Shown piece by piece: positions 18,150 through 25,871 of a stretch of 43,143 nt of DNA. Origin of the DNA: Chitinophaga pinensis (lineage in GTDB: Bacteria > Bacteroidota > Bacteroidia > Chitinophagales > Chitinophagaceae). The translations under genes were made by a program, and so were the position numbers. The stretch spans positions 1 through 43,143 of the forward strand of contig CAMCHR010000011.1 in the NCBI GenBank assembly GCA_945874755.1, given 5' to 3'. Each line of letters opens with the position of its first letter. Position 1 is the first letter of the stretch. A model generated the notes under the pieces. That model searched no databases. It had not been told where the DNA came from and saw only the letters and a list, made by a program, of their open reading frames with translations.

Positions 18150-18985
18150 TTGAACAATCTTTGCTTCATCGATTCGTACAAGACAATACCAGCAGCAACG
18201 GATACATTGAATGAATCAAAATTTGTCGCCATTGGAATCTTGAAAAAATAATCTGCAGCCTTGGCTAAATAAGGTTGTACCCCTTTCCCCTCGTCCCCCA
18301 TAATGATACAACTTGGGATTGTTAAATCCAATTCATGTACATTTTTATCTGCACGCATTTCACTGGTAAAAACTTGAATGCCGTTCATGTGTAAATCATC
18401 TACCGCTTTTAATAAACTAGTTACGCGGATAACATGTATATGTTCCAATGCACCTGCACTGCTTTTAAATGCCTCTTCATTCAATGCGCCAACGCCTTTG
18501 TCTGGGATGATCAAAGCTTGTGCACCACAACAATGTATGCTTCTACAAATGGCGCCAATATTTCGTACATCGGTGACCCCATCTAACATCATAAACAAAG
18601 GAACCTCTCCTTTTGCAACCACAAAGTCAATCACTTCTTGTAGGTCTAAATATTTTACATTGGATATAAATGCAAGCACGCCTTGATGATTTGCTTTGGT
18701 CATGCCATTGAGTTTTTCAATGGGTACTAATTGAACAGGAATGGTATGCGTTTTTGCAAATTGTTTTATCTCGTCCAACCCTTCCCCTTGTGCATTTTTT
18801 TGTAATAATATTTTTTCAATATTCGCACCAGCGTTCAATGATTCAATGAGTGGTTGACGACCAATAATAAATTTACGTTCCGTGGTAAAACTTGGCCTAG
18901 GGCTAAATCTTCTTTGTCCTGTAAATTTTCGTTCTGGCCTGCCAGATCGATCTGGTCGTTCCGGTCTGTCGTTTCTTTCTTGCAT
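18146..18985 (-). CDS. rlmB: 23S rRNA 2'-O-ribose methyltransferase, SpoU/TrmH family
   Basis: SAM-dependent RNA 2'-O-methyltransferase; the RlmB type modifies G2251 of 23S rRNA. The N-terminal tail (1-35) is very rich in Arg/Pro and probably binds RNA. A SpoU substrate-binding domain (about 38-110) follows, then the knotted SPOUT catalytic domain with motif 1 DGVTDVRNIGAICRS (135-149, with R141 and N142), motif 2 MGDEGKGV (229-236) and motif 3 SFNVSVAAGIVLYE (258-271). 279 residues. A tRNA-directed TrmH role cannot be excluded. An exact -7 box ends four bases before the ATG. First gene of the block with GSCFA and acylase. Confidence 0.9.
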   Translation of the reverse strand: MQERNDRPERPDRSGRPERKFTGQRRFSPRPSFTTERKFIIGRQPLIESLNAGANIEKILLQKNAQGEGLDEIKQFAKTHTIPVQLVPIEKLNGMTKANHQGVLAFISNVKYLDLQEVIDFVVAKGEVPLFMMLDGVTDVRNIGAICRSIHCCGAQALIIPDKGVGALNEEAFKSSAGALEHIHVIRVTSLLKAVDDLHMNGIQVFTSEMRADKNVHELDLTIPSCIIMGDEGKGVQPYLAKAADYFFKIPMATNFDSFNVSVAAGIVLYESMKQRLFK

Positions 18986-18989
18986 GGGT

Positions 18990-18997
18990 CAAAGTTA
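18990..18997 (-). promoter_or_regulatory. -7 promoter box abutting rlmB
   Basis: Minus-strand TAACTTTG matches TAnnTTTG exactly and ends four bases before the rlmB ATG. The -33 position falls inside the metK terminator and has no TTTG, so this is a candidate only. Confidence 0.35.
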
Positions 18998-19012
18998 TGG
19001 ATTAAAATAAAA

Positions 19013-19042
19013 ATCCCGTCCCAATTTGTGTCGAGACGGGAT
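19013..19042 (-). terminator. rho-independent terminator of metK
   Basis: 8-bp perfect stem ATCCCGTC/GACGGGAT (19013-19020 with 19035-19042), 14-base loop, followed on the minus strand by TTTTTATTTTAA. It begins 18 bases after the metK stop codon. Confidence 0.85.
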
Positions 19043-19060
19043 CTTCATTCAATCAATGAT

Positions 19061-20314
19061 TTATTTTAAACCAAAGGCTTTTTTAACCTTGGCAACATAA
19101 TCTAATTTCTCCCAAGTGAATAACTCCACTTTCATCACCTTCTTTTTACCGTCTGGGCTAGTGAAAGTTTTAGTCACCGTCTCGTTCTTACGACCCATGT
19201 GGCCATATGCAGCAGTCTCACTGTACATGGGTGTTCTTAACTTTAATCTTTGCTCGATAAAGTAAGGGCGCATATCAAAAATGCCTTCCACCAACTTACC
19301 AATTTGACCATCTGTCATTTTCACTTTAGCAGTACCGTATGTATTTACGTTGATCGATGTTGGCTTAGCCACACCAATCGCGTAAGAAACTTGTACCAAC
19401 ACTTCAGAAGCCACACCAGCAGCTACTAAGTTCTTAGCGATATGACGTGTTGCATATGCAGCAGAACGGTCTACCTTACTTGGATCCTTACCAGAGAAAG
19501 CGCCACCACCGTGTGCACCTTTACCACCGTAAGTATCTACAATAATCTTACGGCCAGTTAATCCAGTGTCACCATGCGGTCCACCAATTACGAACTTACC
19601 TGTTGGGTTAATATGGTACTTGATATCCTTGTTAAATAACTTAGCGTATTTCTTGTATTTTGCTTGTACTCTTGGAATCAAAATTTCAATGATATCCTTT
19701 TTGATTTTAGCTAACATCTTCGCTTCTCCATCAAAATCATCGTGTTGAGTAGAAACTACAATCGCGTCAATTCTCACTGGCTCGTTTTTGTCGTTGTACT
19801 CTAATGTTACCTGAGATTTTGCATCAGGACGTAAATATTTAATTGCTTTATTTTCTCTTCTTAATGCAGCTAATTCAATTAGAATTTTGTGCGCTAAGTC
19901 TAAAGCCAATGGCATTAGGTCTTCTGTTTCATTGGTGGCATAACCAAACATCATCCCTTGGTCACCTGCACCTTGTTCTTCTTTCTTCTTTTTATCCACC
20001 CCTTGATTGATATCTGCAGATTGTTCATGTATTGCTGACAATACACCACAGCTATCCGCTTCAAACATATATTCACTCTTTGTGTAACCAATTTTCTTAA
20101 TCACATCACGCGCAATTGTTTGAACGTCTAAATACGCTTTAGATTTTACTTCACCAGCCAAGATCACCTGACCTGTGGTTACTAAAGTTTCGCAAGCCAC
20201 TTTTGATTGTGGATCAAATGCTAAAAAGTTGTCAATTAATGCGTCAGAAATCTGATCCGCTATTTTGTCTGGGTGTCCTTCAGAAACACTTTCTGAGGTA
20301 AATAAATAAGGCAT
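19061..20314 (-). CDS. metK: S-adenosylmethionine synthase
   Basis: Makes S-adenosylmethionine from methionine and ATP in the cytosol. 417 residues, with the N-terminal signature [15 protein letters not shown] (11-25), the ATP-binding [12 protein letters not shown] (115-126) and the phosphate loop [19 protein letters not shown] (269-287). Length exceeds the E. coli enzyme (384) because of small inserts, including a Lys/Glu-rich KKKKEE at about 108-113, as common in Bacteroidota. No riboswitch-like structure is visible in the 68 bases upstream; a -7 box at 20346-20353 suggests a promoter of its own, separate from the DUF4270 gene. Confidence 0.98.
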   Translation of the reverse strand: MPYLFTSESVSEGHPDKIADQISDALIDNFLAFDPQSKVACETLVTTGQVILAGEVKSKAYLDVQTIARDVIKKIGYTKSEYMFEADSCGVLSAIHEQSADINQGVDKKKKEEQGAGDQGMMFGYATNETEDLMPLALDLAHKILIELAALRRENKAIKYLRPDAKSQVTLEYNDKNEPVRIDAIVVSTQHDDFDGEAKMLAKIKKDIIEILIPRVQAKYKKYAKLFNKDIKYHINPTGKFVIGGPHGDTGLTGRKIIVDTYGGKGAHGGGAFSGKDPSKVDRSAAYATRHIAKNLVAAGVASEVLVQVSYAIGVAKPTSINVNTYGTAKVKMTDGQIGKLVEGIFDMRPYFIEQRLKLRTPMYSETAAYGHMGRKNETVTKTFTSPDGKKKVMKVELFTWEKLDYVAKVKKAFGLK

Positions 20315-20345
20315 ATTGTTTTATTTAGATGTTTTTTATAAAGAG

Positions 20346-20353
20346 CAAATATA
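20346..20353 (-). promoter_or_regulatory. -7 promoter box of metK
   Basis: Minus-strand TATATTTG, an exact TAnnTTTG match, lies 31 bases upstream of the metK ATG. No matching -33 TTTG is seen. Confidence 0.4.
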
Positions 20354-20382
20354 TTAAATAATCTTAATTCTTATAGATTGAA

Positions 20383-21861
20383 TTATAGATTCGTATAGTA
20401 AATACGTAACCTCATTCTAAACTTAGAATGTGATCCTCCTCCCAATCTTACACGACCTATAGCAGGTTGGTTTCCCAAAGAGGTAGACAAGTATTCTGTG
20501 GATTGGATTTTATTGAAAGGATAAGGCTGTACGAATTTGACTGAATCGTTCACAGGTGCATATAATCTAAAATCAAATAATGAATCTGTTCTTGCAATTA
20601 ACCCCTGAACATATCTGCTTACATTAAAATTATATGTGGCTACATTGCTATACCCATTCAAAGATTTTGAAATTTTTTGTCCACCAAATTGTAATAAAAA
20701 TTGTGGGTTGGATTGCCCTAAATAATCATTTGGTACAGTCCTTAATTGCTTAGTTGCTGTATCATAAACGCCTAAGAATAAATAATTAGGCGCGGTCATA
20801 TAACTATCAGTTGTAGACAAGCGTGCATCATCCGGTACCTGCTCTGCAATTAATTCAGCCCTATGAATAATCTTATTTCCAAAAGTTTTTAATCCAGGTA
20901 CTTTGATTTTTACCATTGTCCCAGGACTAGTTTGTACATATACCAATGAATCTTTTGCGAAACCATTTAGATGACTTGCAATTTCTGAAGCAGCTCTATT
21001 TCTTTGGATAAAGTTTGCATTTTGTGAAGCATAGTAATTGAACCTAAAATACGTGACTAATGTATCTCTAGTTACACTTCCTGTTGCACTTGTAGAATAA
21101 TATAAAGCCAATTTTGTATTTGAATCTAATAAAGCCAATTTAATGAGCGCATTGTGATTATCGGCAGCAATCGTAGATAAAGCGAAACCAGGAAATGCAT
21201 TTCGGAATGTAGTGTCGTTTCTGTAAACTCCATTTGAATCATATGTTTTTAACAATTCAACTGCGATAGATTGATTCAACTTTAAACGGATTTGACCTCT
21301 TGCATTTTCAAAACGATCATTGATAGAGTCTTTTGCACTTGCAAAATCAAATAATTTAGGATTACCCGCAGTAACACCTTTTCTTAAATTATAGGCATTT
21401 GCATAATTACTAGCATAATATTTTCCAACTTCCAAAGGTGTTGTTGGATCTATTTTATTGACATAAATTTTAACCGGCTTTGAAGAATCTCCATAAAAGC
21501 CTTGATAACTTAAAATCAATACCGCAGAGTCTACTACTATACTGTCTTTCGTGCCTTTAATATAGAAAGGATAAAAAATGGGCTTTAATTGTAAAAATAA
21601 GGCCGCGCTTGTCTTGCCGAAAATTGGATCATTGGAAATATCTCCAAGGACATGTAGGTCTGTAGGATAAATACGCAATGAATCTTCTAAAACAATCGTT
21701 TCTGTTTCTACAGCCAATAAAGTGTCTCTGGTGTCGATAGCGTCTTTACCAAAAAAGTCATCCACGCCTAACTCTGAAGTGCCAATTCTTGTACAAGAAA
21801 TAAGCAAAAGTGAAAAAAATAAGATATAGGTACCCCTTCTAAATATGTTAATAATTGCCAT
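20383..21861 (-). CDS. DUF4270 family lipoprotein
   Basis: 492 residues. A lipoprotein signal peptide ends in the lipobox LISC, with the lipidated cysteine at about position 23, followed by TRIGTSELGVDDFF, the characteristic start of the DUF4270 family. The rest is rich in Ser/Thr/Asn and predicted beta-structure, likely surface- or outer-membrane-associated. Function unknown. It lies 11 bases after the glycogen synthase-like gene, which implies a common transcript; this gene pair is, to my knowledge, recurrent in Bacteroidota. A first in-frame ATG at the 5' end gives a complete signal peptide. Confidence 0.85.
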   Translation of the reverse strand: MAIINIFRRGTYILFFSLLLISCTRIGTSELGVDDFFGKDAIDTRDTLLAVETETIVLEDSLRIYPTDLHVLGDISNDPIFGKTSAALFLQLKPIFYPFYIKGTKDSIVVDSAVLILSYQGFYGDSSKPVKIYVNKIDPTTPLEVGKYYASNYANAYNLRKGVTAGNPKLFDFASAKDSINDRFENARGQIRLKLNQSIAVELLKTYDSNGVYRNDTTFRNAFPGFALSTIAADNHNALIKLALLDSNTKLALYYSTSATGSVTRDTLVTYFRFNYYASQNANFIQRNRAASEIASHLNGFAKDSLVYVQTSPGTMVKIKVPGLKTFGNKIIHRAELIAEQVPDDARLSTTDSYMTAPNYLFLGVYDTATKQLRTVPNDYLGQSNPQFLLQFGGQKISKSLNGYSNVATYNFNVSRYVQGLIARTDSLFDFRLYAPVNDSVKFVQPYPFNKIQSTEYLSTSLGNQPAIGRVRLGGGSHSKFRMRLRIYYTNL

Positions 21862-21872
21862 GTATAATTGCT

Positions 21873-22691
21873 TTACTTGCCTGCAAGTTCGTTGTATAAA
21901 TCTAAATACTCTGTTAAATCAGAATCCCATCCATTAAAAGGCACTACTTTTTTCCCTTTCACTGATGCAAATTCTGAAACCAATTTTTTATCAATCACAT
22001 CTGATCCAAAAGAAATGGCATCCGCATAGGTCGCCCCACCTCTGAACATAGCAGAGTTGGATAATTCTTTGAATGCATCTAATTCTTTCTCTTTTACATT
22101 GGTATTAATCAAAGCCTTTGTCATAAAGTCTTTTGGAAACTGTTCTTCGAATGTATTTTGTCCAATAGTGAATACCACTTTAGCATTGGAGAATACAGGT
22201 TCTTTCTTGAAAGCAGTTTTAATATATGCCGGGATTAAACCGGTCATCCATCCACTACAGTGAATGATGTCTGGAGGCCAACCGAATTTTTTGACAGTCT
22301 CTAAAGCGCCACGGCAAAAGAAAATGGTTCTCAATGCATTGTCATCGTACCATGTTTCATTTTCGTCATGAAATATATGCTTGCGCTTAAAAAAGTCTTC
22401 ATTCTCTAAAAAATAGACCTGTAATCTTGCATTGGGTAAGGATGCGACCTTAATTTGTAATGGATAATCGTCGCTATCCACTTGAACATTGATCCCAGAT
22501 AAACGAACCACTTCATGTAAACGATGTCTTCTTTCATTGATCATCCCAAATCTAGGCATGATACAACGAACTTCTAATCCACTTTCATTGCTTTTAATTG
22601 CGAGTTTATTGATCACCTCTGCAAATTCTGTCATCTCTAAATAAGGCGACATTTCTGTAGCAATATATAAGATGCGTTTTTTTTCTGACAT
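21873..22691 (-). CDS. glycogen/starch synthase N-terminal-domain protein, half length
   Basis: 272 residues resembling only the N-terminal Rossmann domain of GT5 glycogen synthases: ILYIATEMSPY at the start, CIMPRFGMINERRHRLHEV, YFLENEDFFKR, PPDIIHCSGWMTGLIPAYIK, and FTIGQNTFEEQFP in place of the usual TIHN. Two key things are missing: the ADP-glucose-binding KxGGL loop near the N terminus (replaced by LEMTEFAEV at about 18-26) and the whole C-terminal glycosyltransferase domain. Catalysis of glucan synthesis by itself is therefore unlikely; a regulatory or binding role is possible. First gene of an operon with the DUF4270 lipoprotein, behind a good promoter. Confidence 0.8.
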   Translation of the reverse strand: MSEKKRILYIATEMSPYLEMTEFAEVINKLAIKSNESGLEVRCIMPRFGMINERRHRLHEVVRLSGINVQVDSDDYPLQIKVASLPNARLQVYFLENEDFFKRKHIFHDENETWYDDNALRTIFFCRGALETVKKFGWPPDIIHCSGWMTGLIPAYIKTAFKKEPVFSNAKVVFTIGQNTFEEQFPKDFMTKALINTNVKEKELDAFKELSNSAMFRGGATYADAISFGSDVIDKKLVSEFASVKGKKVVPFNGWDSDLTEYLDLYNELAGK

Positions 22692-22729
22692 TCCTTTTAT
22701 AGTTTAACTAAGTAACCTCTACGGGATGG

Positions 22730-22761
22730 CGAAGATACGGATTTTAAAGGACTTTATAAAA
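22730..22761 (-). promoter_or_regulatory. promoter of the glycogen synthase-like gene, TTTT-N20-TATCTTCG
   Basis: Minus-strand TTTT (22761-22758), 20 bases, then TATCTTCG (22737-22730). It differs from the consensus at one base in each box. The implied leader is about 33 bases. The same -7 variant precedes the small lipoprotein gene near 41.59 kb. Confidence 0.5.
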
Positions 22762-22848
22762 CCCTAAAAAAGGCCAATTATTAAGGGTTTGTCAAGGGTA
22801 TTCTAGACAATTGGTTGTAAATTGCGGGGCAACTGAAAGCTTACAAAA

Positions 22849-23832
22849 ATGGCAAAGTTTCTTAAAATCGGGTTCTTTTTCCTTTTAGGTATCGCTTTGA
22901 TATGGTGGAGTTTACATCAAATTCCGGCCGAAGAATGGACAAAATTCACCCTTGCCCTAAAGCAATCAAAACTTTGGATTGTTTTTCCTGTCTTTATTAT
23001 ATTAGGACTTTCACATTTTTTACGTGCACTTAGATGGCGTTTGATTATGGAACCATTGGGTTATCAACCAAGCATTGCGAATACCTACCTTGCTGTCCTA
23101 ATAGGCTATTTAGCCAACCTAGCGATCCCCCGTCTTGGAGAAGTCCTTAAATGTACTTTACTAGCCAAGTATGAGCATGTACCTGCGGAGAAAATTGTGG
23201 GCACCATTGTCGCAGAAAGAGCATTTGATGTGATTAGCCTTGGCATCGTTTTTTTATTGGCACTTGGTTTACAATTCAATGTGATTGAAGCTGGTTGGAA
23301 TCAACTAAAAAGTCAAACCAGTGCCCCAGTGATTGATGCAAATGAGGGCAACTGGAAAATGTATTTACTTGTTGGGATTGGTATGGTGTTAATAGCACTA
23401 TTTTTTATACTTAGAAAACGCATCCCTACCATCGTTGCTTCCATAAAAAAAATTATCCGCGGCATTTGGGAAGGTGTCATGAGTGCTACTAAATTAAAAC
23501 AACACAATCTATTTTTCGTATACTCATTTGGTATTTGGTTTTTGTATTTACTTGCCACTTATGTAGGATTGCATGCTACAGCAGGAACAGAAAGTAGTTT
23601 TGCCACCGCAATTAGTTGTTTAGCCTATGCGAGCATCGGCATGATCCTCACCCCAGGCGGTATTGGTGCCTATGCTTATTTTATGGCAAAAGTGTTAGAA
23701 CTCAATGGGGTTGATTATACATTGGGCCTTGCCAATGGTACTTTACAGTGGTTTTCACAATTCTTAATTGTGATTGTATTGGGCGGAATCAGTTTAATTA
23801 TATTACCTATTATCAATAAAAAAGCTAAGTAA
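22849..23832 (+). CDS. lysylphosphatidylglycerol synthase-type flippase-like membrane protein (UPF0104)
   Basis: 327 residues with about eight membrane helices. Family motifs: SHFLRALRWRLIM (55-67), NLAIPRLGEVLKC (90-102) and VAERAFDVISL (121-131), then a Gly-rich C-terminal helix (GMILTPGGIGAYAYFMAK). These match the membrane part of MprF/AglD-like proteins (LPG_synthase_TM), thought to flip or bind polar lipids; there is no lysyltransferase domain. First gene of a five-gene run; one base separates it from rfaE2, so a role in envelope glycolipid handling is a reasonable inference. Confidence 0.85.
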   Translation: MAKFLKIGFFFLLGIALIWWSLHQIPAEEWTKFTLALKQSKLWIVFPVFIILGLSHFLRALRWRLIMEPLGYQPSIANTYLAVLIGYLANLAIPRLGEVLKCTLLAKYEHVPAEKIVGTIVAERAFDVISLGIVFLLALGLQFNVIEAGWNQLKSQTSAPVIDANEGNWKMYLLVGIGMVLIALFFILRKRIPTIVASIKKIIRGIWEGVMSATKLKQHNLFFVYSFGIWFLYLLATYVGLHATAGTESSFATAISCLAYASIGMILTPGGIGAYAYFMAKVLELNGVDYTLGLANGTLQWFSQFLIVIVLGGISLIILPIINKKAK

Positions 23833-23833
23833 G

Positions 23834-24322
23834 ATGCGCGCAGTTGAACAAATTGAAAAAAAAATAATGTCCCTGGCACAAGCGAAAGTATTTATGCAAG
23901 CTTGTAAAACCACAGGAAAGACAGTTGCCTTTACCAATGGCTGTTTTGACATTTTACATCCAGGTCATTTATTTTCATTGGCTCAATCAGCAAAAGAAGC
24001 AGATTATTTATTGGTTGGTTTAAATAGTGATGCTAGTGTTAAAAAGCTAAAAGGTCCTGAGCGTCCTATCCATTCTGAATTAAGCAGGGCTTCCATATTA
24101 GCCAATTTGGTATTGGTGGATGTGGTGGTCGTATTTGAAGAAGATACGCCACTTCAATTAATTCAAACCCTCCTACCCGATGTACTTGTAAAAGGTGGCG
24201 ACTATACGATTGATACCATCGTTGGTGCAAAAGAAGTGATTGCAAATGGAGGAAAAGTAATTATTAACCCAATTGTGGAAGGATTTTCCACGACAAATAT
24301 CATTGAAAAAATAAAAAAATAA
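23834..24322 (+). CDS. rfaE2: D-glycero-beta-D-manno-heptose 1-phosphate adenylyltransferase (HldE C-domain type)
   Basis: 162-residue nucleotidyltransferase corresponding to the second half of HldE; would make ADP-heptose for lipopolysaccharide core synthesis. It shows NGCFDILHPGHL (35-46) with the HxGH nucleotide-binding motif H42-H45, LNSDASVKKLKGPERPI (64-80), KGGDY (120-124) and the C-terminal STTNII (152-157) typical of the heptose branch rather than glycerol-3-phosphate cytidylyltransferases. The kinase half (RfaE1) is not fused and not nearby. Translationally packed between the flippase-like gene (1-base gap) and the aldehyde dehydrogenase (2-base gap). Confidence 0.88.
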   Translation: MRAVEQIEKKIMSLAQAKVFMQACKTTGKTVAFTNGCFDILHPGHLFSLAQSAKEADYLLVGLNSDASVKKLKGPERPIHSELSRASILANLVLVDVVVVFEEDTPLQLIQTLLPDVLVKGGDYTIDTIVGAKEVIANGGKVIINPIVEGFSTTNIIEKIKK

Positions 24323-24324
24323 AC

Positions 24325-25848
24325 ATGCAATTTTTACAACAATTACAAATTCAAAAAGAAAACGAAGGCAGTTCTACTGGTGCGAAATGGATTAAAAGTA
24401 AGGGCGAGAAAATTTCTTCTTTTTCTCCAGTAGACAATACAATGATTGGCGCAGTGACCACGACAGATAAGGCTGCATATGATCAAGTAATTGCAACTGC
24501 ACAAAATGCATTTGTAGCATGGCGTAATTGGCCAGCACCAAAAAGAGGTGAAGTGGTTAGACAATTAGGCGAAGCTTTAAGAAAAGATAAAGAAGCACTT
24601 GGCCAATTGGTGAGCTATGAAATGGGAAAAAGTTTGCAAGAGGGATTAGGAGAAGTGCAAGAGATGATTGATATCTGTGATTTTGCAGTAGGCTTATCAA
24701 GACAATTATATGGTTTAACCATGCATAGCGAAAGACCATCTCATAGAATGTATGAACAATGGCATCCAATGGGTATTGTGGGTATCATTTCTGCATTTAA
24801 CTTCCCAGTGGCTGTATGGAGTTGGAATGCAGCATTGGCTTGGGTTTGTGGTAATGTAACCGTATGGAAGCCAAGTGAGAAAACCCCATTGTGTGGTAAT
24901 GCCATTCAAAAAATTGTAGAAAAAGTATTTGCAGATAATGATGTTCCAGAAGGTGTCAATAATTTGATTCAAGGAGGACGTGAAGTGGGAGAATGGATGA
25001 CTAAGGATACCAATATTCCATTGGTTTCTGCAACAGGTTCTACACGCATGGGCAAGGAATTAAATAAAGAAGTAGCAGGCCGTTTAGGTAAAACAATTTT
25101 AGAATTAGGAGGCAACAATGCCATCATCATCACAGAAAACGCCGATTTGGATATGTCCTTAATTGGTGCTGTGTTTGGAGCGGTAGGTACTGCAGGACAA
25201 AGATGTACAAGTACAAGAAGATTGATCATTCATGAAAAAATATATGACCAATTTGTAGCTAAATTAGTCAAAGCCTACCAACAAATTAAAATTGGAAATC
25301 CATTAGATAGCAATAACCATATGGGGCCATTAATTGATAAAGATGCAGTAAAAATGTATTTGAATTCAATTGAAGCATGTAAAAAAGAAGGCGGTCATTT
25401 TATCGTTGAAGGTGGCGTACTCGAAGGAGATCAATATGCAAGCGGCTGTTATGTAAAACCTTGTATTGCAGAAGCAAAACCTCAATATCAGATTGTACAA
25501 CATGAAACATTTGCACCCATCTTGTACCTTTTAAAATACAAGACTATCGAAGAAGCAATTGACATACAAAACGGGGTTCCACAAGGATTGTCATCTGCTA
25601 TCATGACTTTAAATATGAGAGAATCAGAATTATTTCTTTCTGCAAAAGGAAGTGATTGTGGCATAGCCAATGTCAATATTGGAACGAGTGGTGCTGAGAT
25701 TGGTGGCGCATTTGGTGGTGAAAAAGAAACTGGAGGAGGAAGAGAAAGTGGATCTGATGCATGGAAAGCCTATATGCGCAGACAAACAAATACCATCAAC
25801 TGGAGTACGCAATTACCACTTGCACAGGGTATCAAATTTGATTTTTAA
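24325..25848 (+). CDS. ALDH7-type aldehyde dehydrogenase (alpha-aminoadipate semialdehyde dehydrogenase-like)
   Basis: 507-residue NAD(P)-dependent aldehyde dehydrogenase. Catalytic C294 lies in GTAGQRCTSTRR, the general-base E260 in LELGGNN, with the ATGSTRMG nucleotide-binding turn at 236-243 and the oxyanion-hole Asn in AFNFPVAVW (157-165). The GQRCTSTRR context and the C-terminal FGGEKETGGGRESGSDAWK segment point to the antiquitin/AmaB (ALDH7) family, which oxidises alpha-aminoadipic semialdehyde in lysine degradation. Some ALDH7 members act on other semialdehydes, so the substrate is inferred. Third gene in the operon. Confidence 0.9.
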   Translation: MQFLQQLQIQKENEGSSTGAKWIKSKGEKISSFSPVDNTMIGAVTTTDKAAYDQVIATAQNAFVAWRNWPAPKRGEVVRQLGEALRKDKEALGQLVSYEMGKSLQEGLGEVQEMIDICDFAVGLSRQLYGLTMHSERPSHRMYEQWHPMGIVGIISAFNFPVAVWSWNAALAWVCGNVTVWKPSEKTPLCGNAIQKIVEKVFADNDVPEGVNNLIQGGREVGEWMTKDTNIPLVSATGSTRMGKELNKEVAGRLGKTILELGGNNAIIITENADLDMSLIGAVFGAVGTAGQRCTSTRRLIIHEKIYDQFVAKLVKAYQQIKIGNPLDSNNHMGPLIDKDAVKMYLNSIEACKKEGGHFIVEGGVLEGDQYASGCYVKPCIAEAKPQYQIVQHETFAPILYLLKYKTIEEAIDIQNGVPQGLSSAIMTLNMRESELFLSAKGSDCGIANVNIGTSGAEIGGAFGGEKETGGGRESGSDAWKAYMRRQTNTINWSTQLPLAQGIKFDF

Positions 25849-25871
25849 TTCCTCAAATGTCCCTATGTCCT

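Noticed and set aside
20315-20382. SAM riboswitch upstream of metK
   Set aside because: Only 68 AT-rich bases are available and no SAM-type helices or conserved loops are visible.
24343-25229. Minus-strand reading frames opposite the aldehyde dehydrogenase gene
   Set aside because: Complements of a well-supported coding sequence with a full active site; no promoter or domain evidence of their own.
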